Shown here: one piece after another, positions 1-11,898 of the stretch
How the letters are laid out: every line of letters begins with the position of its first letter
Position numbering within the stretch: the stretch's first letter is position 1
Assembly (NCBI GenBank): GCA_963971405.1
Contig: OZ020491.1
Span: 8,860,855 to 8,924,854, forward strand
DNA: 64,000 nucleotides
Source of the DNA: Psococerastis gibbosa
Lineage: Eukaryota; Arthropoda; Insecta; Psocodea; Psocidae
Reading direction: 5' to 3'
The notes under the pieces: generated by a model
Told to the model about the DNA's origin: nothing
The model's input: the letters and a program-made list of their open reading frames with translations, nothing else
Database searches by the model: none
Translations under genes and position numbers: made by a program

Positions 1-571
1 GGGGGAGACTCCCGGGCCCACCTATCACCAGGGTATACAATGCGAAAAACCTCATTAATTTGGGCCCATTTATCATTGTTTTTCTGCAGGGGAGACTGCT
101 GCGCCCCCTTCTCCAGGGGATAAAATGTGTAAAACCTCACTAATTCAGGTTTACCATAACATTAATGGCTTGGATTCACGGAGAACAGCTTAGATCTGGT
201 AATGACAACCCAAACAACCTAGCCCCCCCCCCTCCAGTCTCCAGAAGGTTACGCAGCCCCCTATAATGCTTTTCTCAGGGCTCCAAGTATTTTTAATTGT
301 CAACTGCCAATTTTGAATTTGCCACAATTAAAGGTACCTACTTATGGTATACGTGGGTGTAGCTTAGGAGCCTTAGACTATACTGCTCTAGCTTCTGAAA
401 ATTAGCAAGATTAAAAGATGAAAACTGGTGAAGTAGGCATGGTGACGTACAGCAGTCGATACTCTCAAAAATAATAAAAATCCGCCTATGCTTAGCATAC
501 TACATTAAAACAAACTTTATATCCAGTTTAATTTGTAACATCCTTGGTGAATGAAAAAAAATCATATATAA
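1..571. other. Intergenic sequence, no gene seen
   Basis: AT-rich sequence with short C-runs and G-runs near the left edge. No open frame here has a recognisable domain or splice structure. Confidence 0.5.
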
Positions 572-710
572 GGCGCTTATTCGACCAACGTCAATAGTGA
601 TAGTAAATGTGGTATTGACGTGGTAGCAGACATTAACACAGTCTAAAAATGTCTGCTACCACGTCAATACTACATTTACTATCACTATTGACGTTGGTGG
701 AATAATCATC
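572..710. mobile_element. Palindromic MITE, PIF/Harbinger-like family
   Basis: Short hairpin element. It is flanked by TAA on both sides (569-571 and 711-713), starts GGCGCTTATTC and has arms reading toward GACGTGGTAGCAGACATT. The right tip has diverged (ends AATAATCATC). The 3-bp duplication and G-rich tip fit non-autonomous PIF/Harbinger elements. The same arm core occurs at 8.0, 17.5, 20.6, 21.4, 22.4, 25.4, 37.0 and 62.7 kb. Confidence 0.75.
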
Positions 711-713
711 TAA

Positions 714-2620
714 AGGGGACCAACATTTAAAAAAAATTCCGGGGTATTCTGAGGAACTATTTAACAATTTCCGAGGAATACGGCAGAAGTCATTTGGCAG
801 CCCTGAAGCTGAGGTTTGTTCTGTGCCTTGTTTAAAAAAGTATGCTATATACCTGTGTCCGTGAATCCAGCTAACATTAAGTGGATAATCTACGCCTTAT
901 AAATTTGTGAAGACGGTAAGTGATATGTTGTGTTTGTTTTCATCTCTATTGTAAATATCATCATTGTCAACTTCATTTATAAGCTGATCTTGAACTTCCA
1001 AGGCCAACCAGTTCATCATTTGCAATTATTAATGTTATTTATCACTGCTTCCCGTCGGAAGTCGTCGTTCTATATGCTGCAAAAATGTAACCCAACCCTT
1101 CGAGGTGCGGTGTTTCTTTTCTCGAAATGACTTTTACCACCATCGTCATCTTTCCATTGGAGATTGTCTTGGTGTTGTTAAGGACGTCTAATGCCATATA
1201 CTGTATATTTAACCAACAGTAGCGTTGTAGTAATTTAAAACCACTGCGTTGTGCGCCCATTGTGAACAGCACACTGGACGCGGCTAGTTCAGGTGACGGT
1301 CCATCGTCGAAAATAAATAAGATGATCCGCTCTGTATACAATGTTCCATTGTTGATTAAAAAGAAATGTAAATATACCTATACTGTATTGAACGAACTGA
1401 TGGCTATAACATACTTCTTACGTAGGTGAAACATACTGATTGGTTGACTTGTCTCTTAATGTACACCTAATTATTTCATATTATATTTCAATCTAGTGAG
1501 CCAGGAACCATTATTTTTCCCACTGACGAGCATTCCACGTTCCCCATCCATTATTTTGACTTGGCTCGTAGAACCTGATCGGTTGTAGATGAGGACCTTG
1601 AAACCGGTCACATATGAGCCTATAAGTTTTTTTCAGTTACAAATCACTCATTTGATTGCCTGAAGTCTGCACTGTTCGCAAGAATTGCTTGTCATTGATG
1701 ATGAAGGTCTTTTATCAACTTCTCACATCGTGCCTCAATAAATAATACATCTATGTAATTGTGTAGTTTTATTTGATACAGTGACACGTTTCTTTTACAA
1801 AGAGATGGGAAGAAATCATTTTCCGATAGTCGTAGGTCCACCCAAAATTAATGGTAAGGGAAACTCTCGACCGATCAGGTTGTTCACCCCAACATCCAAA
1901 ACAGTAATGTGTTTTTTTTTTTTTTTAATTTGCCTGTTATCCCCAGACCTACTGTGTGTCAACTATATATCGGTATTCCGGAAGAAAAATGGCACAACTC
2001 TAAATCCATCAATTTATAGAAATTAAAGTTAAAGTTTTTTTAAGTAATGAATTACCTGACAGTCCCCGCCAAATAAACTGCTCTCACGCGGAAAATATAC
2101 ACAATAATAAATTAACGCCGTTTTACAAGCAGAATACAGATTTAAAAAATATATATATATATTTTAGCGTTATTAAGTCGACCATTTTTCAGTTGTGCGT
2201 TTTTTCTTCCGAAGTAGCGATATGTATATTTTTGGTATCGGCAGTTTATTATAATCACTACATAGTATACTCTACAAATATGCTTCCTCTTTAGTCGCAA
2301 TCTATCAATTAGTATGCAGAAAATACTTTAATCTTCTTAATTATTCAGCTCTGTCCTGGGCCGTTCTATTGAGTTCTAAGTAGTATCTCATGTCTTGCTT
2401 GAGGTCTTCAGCTCACGTTATGGTGTCCTTCATGTCAAATGACATGGCTCTTCTCATGTATATGGTGATGATCTGTAAAATCTTAACGTTGCTGACGTTC
2501 ACCCAGCGGCGACCCCTTGAGCTCCCCTATTCTATTATAAATGTAATTTTTTTAATATCTTTTATGTAACCATGCCTACTTATAGTGGCCCATAAGTCCC
2601 TTCTGCAATGCCAACGACCC
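714..2620. other. Intergenic sequence, no gene seen
   Basis: Short open frames on both strands (for example 1042-1341 minus, 1781-2026 plus) show no domain, codon bias or splice context. The base composition is ordinary AT-rich with a T-run near 1913. Confidence 0.45.
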
Positions 2621-2624
2621 CATG

Positions 2625-2790
2625 GACATCGGACATTATTTGTATTATTTCCGAATGAATTTTTGGCCATTGGCAATCTGGTATACGTTGTCGATGTCAA
2701 CCTAGACCGGATACAAGCTGTAATGGACAAGCTGAGACAAGCTTAACATTAACGCAATGAAACAGGCAAAACCATGACTTAACCAAGTAC
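2625..2790 (+). mobile_element. Non-LTR retrotransposon 3' tail fragment
   Basis: About 150 bp similar to 15828-15985, 21808-21960 and 30110-30240. It shares blocks such as TTTTGGCCATTGGCAA and GACAAGCTGAGACAAGC. At 15.8 kb the block directly follows decayed reverse transcriptase C-terminal sequence, so it is read as the 3' end of that element. Confidence 0.5.
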
Positions 2791-2799
2791 AGATACGAG

Positions 2800-2975
2800 T
2801 CTGGGCTCCATTGATCAATTTTAACTATGGCATAGAGTAAAACAAAAATTTCCGTCAATGTCATTTGCATTCTGCAATGAGAGGTCGGTGGAATACCCGC
2901 CTAAGTCTTGAATGTCTGCTACCACGTCAATGTCTTTGCATTCTGCAATGAGAGGCCGGTGGAGACCCCGCCTTA
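2800..2975. mobile_element. MITE remnant, right half of composite element
   Basis: Matches the right half of the composite palindrome at 62692-63077: the AT-rich core, then GAGGTCGGTGGAATACCCGCC, then AATGTCTGCTACCACGTCA, then a second GGTGGAGACCCCGCC end followed by TTA. The left half is missing. Confidence 0.6.
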
Positions 2976-3427
2976 CGCAAATTTCGTCCTGCGAGTCATC
3001 CATACTGTTGTTACTGAATGTAGTAACCTAGTGTTAGCCGCGTGTACGTCATTATGACAATGGACAATTAATTTGCATTCGGATTGTCCTAGTCTGCACG
3101 TAGACCTCCTGCCGTTACATTTCACTTTTCTTCACACTATTAATCCTCCAATTAACTTTCCCCCATATTTGCAGATTTACGCAGTTTTACTTGGTTGATA
3201 ATAAAAATGCATTATGCAACTGTATGCAAAACATTGGCAGCAATGGTATAATTATTGTCAACATTATTGATGCAATTCTCTGTCAGAGAATCTCTGACCA
3301 TAACTGTTTTTAGGTTATTCATTATAGGTTTGGCGCTTTTTGCGTCATTATCATACAAAAAGACGCTTGACATGACAGCCCAATGAGAATCTAGGCCTAA
3401 TAATTGGAAGAGGATTAACTGTCTTAA

Positions 3428-3780
3428 GGCGGGGATTCCACCGACCGGCTAGGGCTAAATACAAAAACGGTGACGTGGTAGCAGACATTCAAGACTTAGG
3501 CGGGGTTGACGGAAATTTGAATTTTTCTTTTTATAGAAATCTATTAAAATGTTTGTAATTAACATATACCATGACGCCATTTTTTAATTTTAGTTAGTTT
3601 GTTTGTGATTTTACTCTATGATCATTGATCAATTTTAACTATGGCTTAGAGTAAAACAAACATTTCCGTCAATGTCATTTGCATTTTGCAATGCGTGGTC
3701 GGTGGAAACCCCGCCTAAGTCTTGAATGTCTGCTACCACGTCAACGTTTTTGTATTTAGCCCTAGCCGGTCGGTGGATAT
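3428..3780. mobile_element. Composite palindromic MITE, PIF/Harbinger-like
   Basis: Starts GGCGGGGATTCCACC after TAA (3425-3427). It reads through GACGTGGTAGCAGACATT into a second GGCGGGG block, an AT-rich core containing TGATCATTGATCA, and a right arm ending GCCGGTCGGTGGATAT. It is the same composite type as 17507-17882 and 22396-22775, with a deletion in the left inner arm and a degraded right tip. Confidence 0.7.
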
Positions 3781-5050
3781 GGTCAGCCTCCTATCCAAAG
3801 GGAGTGTGTTCAGTATTCGAGATTCCAGATCAGGGGTTCCCAAACTTGTTTGTCCGTGGACCACTATGTTATTTTATGATTTTCCGTGGATCACCATAGC
3901 TGCGGCAGAAAAATCGTCAAATTCTAGGATGATTTGTGCCTACAATCACATGCTAATATTTTATTAAATGTTTAGGGCTGCTATCGGTTGGATGTTATAG
4001 TTCAGTGCCAACACTTACTGCATTTTACTTCAAATTTCCAATATCTCAGCTGATTTATTTTCTTATTTCTTACTTCCGTCATTGGACCACCTGATATATG
4101 GCTGTGGACCACGGTGGCCCATAAAGCACAGTTCGGGGACCCCTGCTCTAGATGTTGCCTATATCCTTCTTCTTTCAATTACCAGTCTAGATCTCTGTTT
4201 CTTGTATTGTATTCATGGGCCTCAACGACTATACAAGAGCTTATGTGTGCGAACCAGTGAGTTCCAGGTTACTGTACATATAGTGTTGGGAAGACTAACA
4301 GGCTCACGGCCTTAATAGGTTATTTGTACTCAAAAAAGTTGCGGAACGCGTTAAAAGTGAAAGACAATAAAATTGTTGAATTAAACCCACTAAGGCCAGA
4401 TCCGACGACTGATGCAATTAAGTGATGCTTACCTTGTTATTATTGAATTTATTTATATGTAGTTAGCCTAGATGTGTTTGGCCGGTACTCCCCTGCGCCG
4501 AAGGAATATATTTATAAATATAATCAATTATACCCTTGTCATACCAAATAAATATTAATTGCCATACAAAGTTAATCAACTTGTCGGGGGCTCGCCCAGT
4601 AAACGCTATAGATGATGCAACATGTTTTCTATTTCACGTCTGTTTTAGCAAATAATTTTTTTTCAAATCAGTTTCATTACCATTTAAAATTATAAATTTA
4701 AGTAAAAAGTAATTAAAGTTAAAAGTAAAGGTTTTTAGTTCCAAAGCCATTTTTTTATTTTAGGTTTCTTTACTATTTTTTTTTTCGTTAATAATAATAA
4801 AAATAAATAATAACAAGATATGCGTCACTTAAATGAGTCGTCAGATTGGGTCTTAAGAAATAATTTGTGCGTAGCTGGCGACTTCTATGGAAAAACCATT
4901 GCATTGCTGGCTGGAACATTGGCCCACTTGTCTGAAGTTGCCGTGATTGTCATTTTTCCGTCTTGTGACTCTGATTCCGTATACTGATGATTGCTTGACA
5001 GACAGTTTGTACTAGTACTATAGTTGTAGCTGGCAACCTTGGTCCCATGA
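3781..5050. other. Intergenic sequence, no gene seen
   Basis: No recognisable coding or RNA feature. The sequence becomes less AT-rich toward 5050, ahead of the candidate exon at 5143. Confidence 0.4.
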
Positions 5051-5142
5051 ACGGATGTCTGTTTGCTTGGGCTTCCTGCTCATCGGCCGGCAGCTGGTTG
5101 GTATCATAGTTGTCGACCTCAGAGTCGCTTCGGAGTGCCGCC

Positions 5143-5226
5143 ATGCCGGGTGCCAGTGTCGAGGCGTTAGAACAGCTGGGAGCTAGTGCACTCAAACAGG
5201 GATTTGCCTTACCTCATGAATTACAC
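5143..5226 (+). CDS. Candidate 5' coding exon, possibly an upstream CPR exon
   Basis: An ATG in good context (GCCGCCATGC) opens 28 codons, MPGASVEALEQLGASALKQG followed by FALPHELH, ending exactly at a donor GTAAGC (5227). The stretch is more GC-rich than its surroundings, as promoter-proximal exons often are. If joined to the acceptor before 14039, it continues in frame through three codons (T-L-K) into the CPR methionine at 14048, giving a 31-residue N-terminal extension. No family match is recognised. It could belong to an unidentified transcript or be chance. A minus-strand frame over the same bases (4950-5195) lacks splice support. Confidence 0.35.
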
Positions 5227-5461
5227 GTAAGCGTTTTGGAATTCTCTGTTGCATGTAGTGTCAGTATGGGTTAGAGGGGGCAGAGCAGGTACAGATCCAG
5301 GATTTTCGTTAGCAAAGTGAAAAGGGGGTGCAAATGTAGCCCTGAGCCCTTGCCCCAAAGGGAAATTCGACCCCCTCCCCAAAGCTGTGGTAATTCACTA
5401 TAAACTACAAACTATGACGACTCTCGCGGGCAGGGGGGTGCAGGCATTGGCTTCGGTGGCA

Positions 5462-5600
5462 AGATGGTAGTACTTTTGAAAGTCTCCTCACGCTATGCCA
5501 TCGGAGACGTGTCGTAACTCAACGCGGGTGCTAACCTACAGAGGCGACCAAAAAGGTGAATCATATACATTCATTAAATAGTTTGTATCCGATTTACCTT
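5462..5600. repeat. Fold-back element fragment (30.8 kb family)
   Basis: Shares GGAGACGTGTCG, the tract around ACATTCATTAAATAGTTTGT and flanking words with the fold-back element at 30809-31129. Only about one arm is present. Other partial copies lie at 42130 and 50443. Confidence 0.6.
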
Positions 5601-7017
5601 CTAGTTAAAAAAGAAATGAAAGGGATTTCCCTGGGGGAAATTTGGAACATATTGTTCCGAGTAGTAGGTTTTAGGCATAATCATATGCATTTATTTAAGG
5701 TCCGCGCCTTCTTCTGGGTCCACCACTGGTAAAGGAGGGTTCTGCCCAGGGGCGTAAAGTTGGGGGGCACGGTCCACCTTGCCCCCCAACACCTTTAGGG
5801 GGGTCTTGCCCCCCCCCCAGTCTCGAGCATTGTAAGACGTGGTTCATACTTCATGGTCCCCTTTGCAGCAATATGAATATAAGAATACCTTTTTAGCTTT
5901 GTATAATCTACGGCTATACTTTACAACTATTAAAATGCGTAAAACCCTCCTATTTTGCTCTTATATTTTCAATTTTTCCTTATCCTGCCTGATGACGTCA
6001 TAAGGTCTACTTAGTTTTGCCCCCGCCATCATTCTAAAACTTTACGTCTCTGGTTCTGCCCGACGCCGGGTGAGGGACACTGGTTCCTATACTACAAGGT
6101 TAAACCTAATTTCAAAAATTTCCTGATGAACCTTCACATAAATTCTTAAGGACCATCTGCCGCTAGATGTCAGTTGATGTCGGTTGGCGATGGTAGCGCC
6201 AACTGTCGGGATAAACGAAAATTAATGGTAGCGCAGTCTGCCGCTAGATGTCGGTTGATGTCGGCAGTACCAGCAGCCATGTACACGTGCCAATGTAAAA
6301 TATTCCAAAACCAAATTATAAAAACATTCTCCAGTGGGCGAAAGTGTTAATCTAAACCATCCTTGAATCTCCTTGAACACACACAACAATATTCATCGTA
6401 ATCGGTCCAGTCGTTAAAGAGGAGGCCCGGAACATACACACGGACAGTCGAAATATATATATTAAGATGGATAGTTACCACCATTCACCAGTGCGTGCCG
6501 CTCAGGCGGCAAGAGTATGCAGTATGCATAAAATAAACTTCAACAAATGTCTAGAAAGCAAGAAATAACTATAAAAAACGGTCTAATGTAATTTTTAAAT
6601 TAAATTAATTCCAATACACTCGGTAGAGATTTCTTTCTGCAAATTCTGCCGTACAAACCAAATTTGTCGACTGCTAGCGTGACCTTGGGGGCATGAAAAC
6701 TCCTCTTAAAAACATGTCTAAACATTATGAGCGCTGCTTAAAGTCAATCCTAGTCATGAGTGGTTACAGCTGCCCTAGGAATAAAGATGACTTGGGTTCC
6801 CAGTTGGTGACACCATGGCGCATTTAGTATGTCTTCCATCATCGTTAGCAAAGCTACGGAAAATAGAATACGATGGTGTGAAAACGGAAAACACATGGCA
6901 GTTTCCTGTAGATTACACTTTCCTGCCGCCACGGCCATATTCCAAAGACATAATAATTGTGCGTCAGATTTATCAAGTGACCGACCGATATTTAGTTTAT
7001 TATTTGGTCATGTCATG
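5601..7017. other. Intergenic sequence with a short direct repeat
   Basis: No gene recognised. A word close to CTGCCGCTAGATGTCGGTTG occurs twice, near 6168 and 6239. The stretch near 6400-6450 resembles the CGGTCCAGTCGTTAAAGAGG type of transposon end common in insects, but no element boundary could be set. Confidence 0.4.
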
Positions 7018-7616
7018 AGTTTTCCATACCTTGGCAGCAAAATAACGCACGACGGAAAGTCATGCGCCGAAATCTCCAGCAGACTTCAAATGGCCCGGCT
7101 AGCGTTTAACAATAAGTCGAAGATATTCGAGAGTAACAACATCGACATAAATGTTAGAAAAAGACTGCTTAAATCACTAGTATATGAAGTATACTGCTTT
7201 ATGGCTGTGAGACATGGTGCATACACGATAGAAGCAAAAAGAAGCTGGAGGCTTTCGAAATGGGGTGCTATATGAGAATGTTGAAAATATCTTGGAGAGG
7301 CCACATAACGAACGAAGAGGTACTTCAAAGGATAAACGATAAAAGATCCCTAATTACCTCAATTTCGGTGAGAATAGCAAAATGGATGGGTCACCTGATC
7401 AGACAAGAAGGACTCCTAAGCACCATAATAGAAGACACAATCGAAGGCACCAATGCAAGAGGGCGACCAAGGAAGGCGTACGCAGAAGACCTCAAGAAAG
7501 ATATGAAATGCGGAACCTTGGAACTCAAGAGAACGGCCCAAGACAGGGAGGAGTGGAGAAAGAGGTGGAAGGATTTGCTGCAAACCAATCGCCAGATTGA
7601 AACTACAGAAGAAGAA
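7018..7616 (+). pseudogene. Non-LTR retrotransposon 3' fragment (reverse transcriptase C-terminus)
   Basis: Two overlapping frames carry the C-terminal tail of a LINE reverse transcriptase. The first has FPYLGSKITHDGKS and SKIFESNNIDINVRKRLLKS. After a frameshift near 7250 the second has WMGHLIRQEGLLSTIIEDTI, ARGRPRKAYAEDL and ELKRTAQDREEWR. This order (YLGS-ITxDG, KxRLLKSLV, GHLIR, RGRPR, ELKRxAxDRxEW) is typical of RTE-like and related LINE open frames. The copy is 5'-truncated and frameshifted, and ends in GAAGAAGAAGA, as does the shorter copy at 60013. Confidence 0.75.
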
Positions 7617-7624
7617 GATTTGGT

Positions 7625-7724
7625 CCCTGGATTCTCAAAACGTGTAAATTCGTTAAGATCTCGAAATCAGAATTTAGACCACCACAAAGCTTTTTTTATA
7701 CTAACATAAATAGGAAAGCAATAA
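7625..7724 (-). mobile_element. Helentron-like (HINE) element fragment
   Basis: Retains the block CTCAAAACGTGTAAAT followed by ACCACAAAGC and the terminal GGAAAGCA. This corresponds to the last 100 bp (element 5' end) of the family described at 8564-9307. It lies immediately after the LINE fragment. Confidence 0.6.
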
Positions 7725-7978
7725 CATAAAAGCAGTTTACCCCATCCCCGAGTCCGACGATGGGCCCTTGCCACCCTTGTAGAGAATATTGTTGATATCT
7801 TCTAACAGAGCCAATAGGCCGGATTCGATAGCCATGTGTTCCGCTGATTGAGATTGTTATGTAAATTATTTTAACCATTGTGTGCACGTGCCCGCGGGTA
7901 CTTAACCTATGTCTACCTCTGTCAACCATGGATTGCCAGATTTCTAAATGTTTCGCATGTCGATTCTCGTATTCTTTC

Positions 7979-8120
7979 GGCGGGGTTTCCACATACGTCA
8001 ATGGTCAATGAGAAATATGGTTTTGACGTGGTAGCAGACATTTTTAGTATGTCTTTAATGTCTGCTAAATCTTCAATTTCATATTTTTCATTGGCCATTG
8101 ACGCATGTGGAAACCCCGCC
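7979..8120. mobile_element. Palindromic MITE, PIF/Harbinger-like, TTC target duplication
   Basis: Left end GGCGGGGTTTCCACATACG, right end mirrored, with TTC on both flanks (7976-7978 and 8121-8123). The arms carry GACGTGGTAGCAGACATT and the loop is only a few bases. Confidence 0.8.
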
Positions 8121-8563
8121 TTCTTACAATTGCATTCTTAAGGACACCACACACGGGATCATGACCGACCTTGAATAAAAAGGCACTGACATTGCTCTAG
8201 TTTAAATCACAGCGGGAGTGTACCTGTACGTGCAGTAAGCACGGGACCGGCGCTGACCCTTTATATTTTGCTTTACTATTTATACCTTTGTAAAAGCCAT
8301 AAGGAAAGATTTGGTAGTAGAAATGTTCACTTTTACGATCTCAACGGATTTACATCTTACAAGGTCCCAGGTCCCCAAAAACTCAGCCAAAAAGTTTTTT
8401 TGCAAAATGACTGTCAGCTGTTTGTGCTTCAATTTTTCGCACGCTAGCAATTGATTGAATATTGAATATAACCTCTAATAAGTAATTGTACTGTGGTAAT
8501 TGAATCTAATCGCTAGTAATAACAATATTTGAAAAGAAATCCCTTCATGCCGTCACCCTAAAA

Positions 8564-9307
8564 AAGAACCGGCCCGAGTTCACTCGAACATGCTTTCCAA
8601 TTTATCAATTAGTAGATAGAGATAATTAATGAGTTACTTCATAGTAAATAATTTTCCTTAAACTCCATTCAATCCAGTGTACGGCACGCAATGTATTGGA
8701 GCGTTAATTTTCTATAATTTAAAAAATAATTTTTTACACAAAACCAAATGCTTTTTTGGGAAAGCAACCTGTTCGGTATTGTTACTCTATTTAACACCTA
8801 AAACATACCTGAAGGTAGAAGTCATCGATAGATAGGATCCGCTGAAAAATTATGTTTTAGTCATTTTTCATTTAAATTTAGTTGTTTTTATTTTTTTACC
8901 CCCAGAAGCAAACTATCAAGGGGCAAGCGACCCCCCGCATTTTATTAAAATTAATAACGACTACAATATATGTTAATTTAAAAAAATCGTTGGAGCCGTT
9001 TTGGAGAAATAATTTTTTTTTGGAGTTTTTTGAAAATAAAACCACCAAAATTGATTTAGCCCAAAATAAAAAAAATATTCCCGAGGCATGATTTCTGTAA
9101 ACCTACAATACAAATTTCAGCAAAATCCATTGTGTAGTTTGCCCGGCAATCGATGAACAGACAGAGCGACAGACAAACAGACATTTTGTAAAAAACACTT
9201 TTTTGGGTTCCTGGGACCTCAAAACGTGTAACTCCGTTGAAATCTCGGAATCGAAAATTTGGACCATCACAAAGCTTTCCTTATACTACGTATAAATTGA
9301 AAAGCAA
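8564..9307 (-). mobile_element. Helentron-associated (HINE/DINE-1-like) non-autonomous element
   Basis: Read on the minus strand, the element begins at T^TGC near 9307, where this copy's tip is mutated (TTGCTTTTCAATTTAT against TGCTTTCCAATTTAT in other copies). The inverted copy of that repeat lies about 25 bp inside the other end and is followed by the hairpin CGAGTGAACTCG and the end CCGGTTCTT. An inverted repeat that is terminal at one end and subterminal at the other, a 3' hairpin, T-T junctions and no transposase frame are the published marks of HINEs. It is AT-rich and noncoding and has about ten relatives in this window. Confidence 0.7.
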
Positions 9308-9924
9308 TATGCTAAAATACTATCATCGGGCAAAGGATTAAAACTTGTAACTGCATAAAGTTTACCGACTTCTCACCTTGAACATTGGACCATTGAGTCC
9401 ATCATGGAACTGACGTCATTTGCCAACACGTTTTTCTAGATAGGACTAATTCAATTGGCATAATGGCTAGGCCTTGTTAATAGTACTAAAACACATGTAG
9501 GGAATGATATTTACTGTAATGCCAAGTCTCCTCTGTTTTTTTAACGTTTCATTGCATTACTTGGAGTTAAATTCGTCTGGCAATTGGCTGTTTTTATTTA
9601 GGAGTTAATTAATTAGGGCATAGGTTATTCGAGTAATTGCGATATTGTCTGGTGCATTGTGTTGACGTAAATTTGTGTTGAGCATTGATTTGTACCTGAC
9701 CTAGGACAACGAACTTTGAGTCACATTGCACTATTTGAAATTAAATTCATATGGCAATTGGCGGTTTTTATTTGGGGATTAATTGATTAGAGGACTAGTA
9801 GGTTATTCGCGTGATTGTAATTATCTAGTCATTCTAGTGCATTGTGTTGACAGTATTGCTAACCGAGCCATGTGAAGGACTGGGGGTGAGGCAAGACTAG
9901 AAAACGGAGACTCTTGAGCTCTTT
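9308..9924. other. Intergenic sequence, internal duplication
   Basis: No gene seen. Two related stretches share TGGCAATTGGC and the following TTTTTATTT-GGAGTTAATTAATTAG-like sequence (about 9560-9640 and 9735-9815), pointing to an old local duplication. Confidence 0.4.
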
Positions 9925-10098
9925 CCGAATAAATAAATAAATAAATATTGACTATTGTTCTATTACTAAGCCAACCTAGATGAGCTAGGGTTATAAAGCC
10001 CTCTCTTACACTCAACTAGGAAAGCCCGGGACCGCCTGCTTTACATGCCGTCCGAAGCATGGCCGGAAAATGTAGCAAGTGTCGGACGCGAACCAACA
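9925..10098 (-). mobile_element. tRNA-derived SINE
   Basis: On the minus strand it has a B-box-like GGTTCGCGTCC, then TTGCTACATTTTCCGGCCAT, a body ending in TTGGCTTAGTAATAGAAC, and a tail of TATTTA units. It is the same family as 13465, 29583 and 39135. Confidence 0.7.
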
Positions 10099-10194
10099 AC
10101 CTTTTGCGTGAAAGTCGGAGTCTAAGGTATTCTAGTCTTAAGGAATCGCAGGAGGACATTGATGCATATCGCCGCAGGAAATTTTCGTTTGGTA

Positions 10195-10777
10195 TTGCTT
10201 TCCAATTTATACGTAGTATAAGGAAAGCTGGAAAGCTTTGTGACGGACTCAATTTGGGGGGGGGGGGGTTTATTTTCAAAAAACTCATAAAAAACGTCTA
10301 AAAAAACCATTTCTCCAAAACGGCTCCAACGATTTCTTTTAAATTCACATATATTGTAGTCGTTATTAATGTTAACAAAATGCGGGGGGTCGCTTGCCCC
10401 TTAATAGTTTGCTTCAGGGGGCAAAAAAATAAAAATAACTAAATTTTAATGAATTGATTGAATGAAATGATTTCTACCTTCAGGCATGTTTTAGGTGTTA
10501 TATTGAGAAACGAAAAAAAATGTTTTTGAAAAAATGATAGAAAATTCACGGTCAAATGCATTGCGTGCCCTGCCATTATTGCTGTGTGGTAATTTGTTGG
10601 TCTGGCCTATCTAGAATTTACCTCACCTCCAGTGACGTCAGGTGGACAAACCCCCCCCCCCCCCAGAATACCCGAAATTTAACTATAGGAAAATTATTTG
10701 CCATGAAATTACTCATTTTCTCTAGCTACTACTTGATAAATTGGAAAGCATGTTCGAGTAAACTCGGACCGGTTCTT
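10195..10777 (+). mobile_element. HINE element, plus orientation, first of a head-to-tail pair
   Basis: Begins TTGCTTTCCAATTTATACG and ends GGACCGGTTCTT after the hairpin CGAGTAAACTCG, with the inverted TGCTTTCC repeat about 25 bp before the 3' end. It is flanked by T on both sides. It contains G-runs and C-runs that vary between copies. Confidence 0.7.
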
Positions 10778-11400
10778 TTTATTTTGGGCTAACTCAATTT
10801 GGGAGGTTTTTATTTTTAAAAAACTTCAAAAAAACGTCTAAAAAAATTATTTCCCAAAAACGGCTCCAACTATTTCTTTTAAATTCACATATATTGTAGT
10901 TGTTGTTAATGTTGATAAAATGTGGGGGGTCGTTTGCCCCTTGATAGTTTAGTTCGGGGGTAAGAATATAAAAATGACTAAATTTTAATGAAAAATGACT
11001 AAAAAATAATTTTTCTGCGACACCTTTCTATCGATGATTTCTACCTTCAGGTATGTTTAGGTGTTAAATTGAGTAACGAAACCGGACAGGTTGCTTTCCC
11101 AAAAATGTATTTGGTTTTGTACAAAAAAATGTTTTTTTGAAAAAATGATGGAAAATTCACGCTCAAATGCATTGCGTGCCCTGCCAGTATTGCTGTGTGG
11201 TAATGTGTTGGTCTGACCTATCTAGAATTTACCTCACCACCAGTGACGAGTGACGTCAGGTGGACACCCCCCCCCCCCCCCCCCAGAGATATCGGAAATT
11301 TAACCATAGGAAAATTATTTACCATGAAATTACTCATTTTCTCTATCTACTAATTTTGATAAATTGGAAAGCATGTTCGAGTAAACTCGGACCGGTTCTT
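10778..11400 (+). mobile_element. HINE element, second tandem copy, 5'-truncated
   Basis: Follows the first copy directly and in the same orientation. It starts inside the family (GGGCTAACTCAATTTGGGAG) and runs to a complete 3' end, CGAGTAAACTCGGACCGGTTCTT, at 11400. Head-to-tail copies are expected from rolling-circle transposition. Confidence 0.65.
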
Positions 11401-11639
11401 TGAATTGGTGGCCGGATTCTGTCACTCTTTGGGCAAATAGAAAATTTCAAGCAAAAATCATTTAGGCACATTAATTCTAGCATCCTACGGTGAATTTTGT
11501 GTGGTTGTTGAAACTCACTGATTGCAGTGGTGCCTTGCATATACAGTACATAATTATGTAACCTGTCATAGAGACCGAAGCTTGAGATAGTGGTAATAAC
11601 TTGTTGTGGGTCCATCAGGGCAGGGACGGATCCTTGGGG

Positions 11640-11898
11640 GTGGGGGCGGTCGCCCATTTTCTGAGGTTTTTGGAGGGAGAAATTGAGTTGGTGCTAAATA
11701 AAATAAAATTGACCCGAGGTATAAATATTGTAAACACACATGCCAAATTTCATCAAAATCCACAGAGTAGTTTACCCGCAAATTGGCGAACAGACAGACC
11801 GTCATTTCGTTAAAACCACTTCTTTTGGTTCCTGAGACCTCAAAACCCCGACCATCACAAAGCTGTCCTTACACTAAGTATAAATAGGAAAGCAATTA
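11640..11898 (-). mobile_element. HINE element fragment
   Basis: Carries the block running from GAGGTATAAATATTG through AACAGACAGACCGTC to GGAAAGCA, which is the 5' third of the element in minus orientation. The 3' part with the hairpin is absent. Confidence 0.6.

Noticed and set aside
1042-1341. 99-codon minus-strand frame
   Set aside because: No domain, no supporting splice or start context, typical of chance frames in AT-rich DNA.
4950-5195. 81-codon minus-strand frame overlapping the candidate exon
   Set aside because: No acceptor or domain on that strand; the plus-strand reading with ATG and GTAAGC donor explains the composition better.
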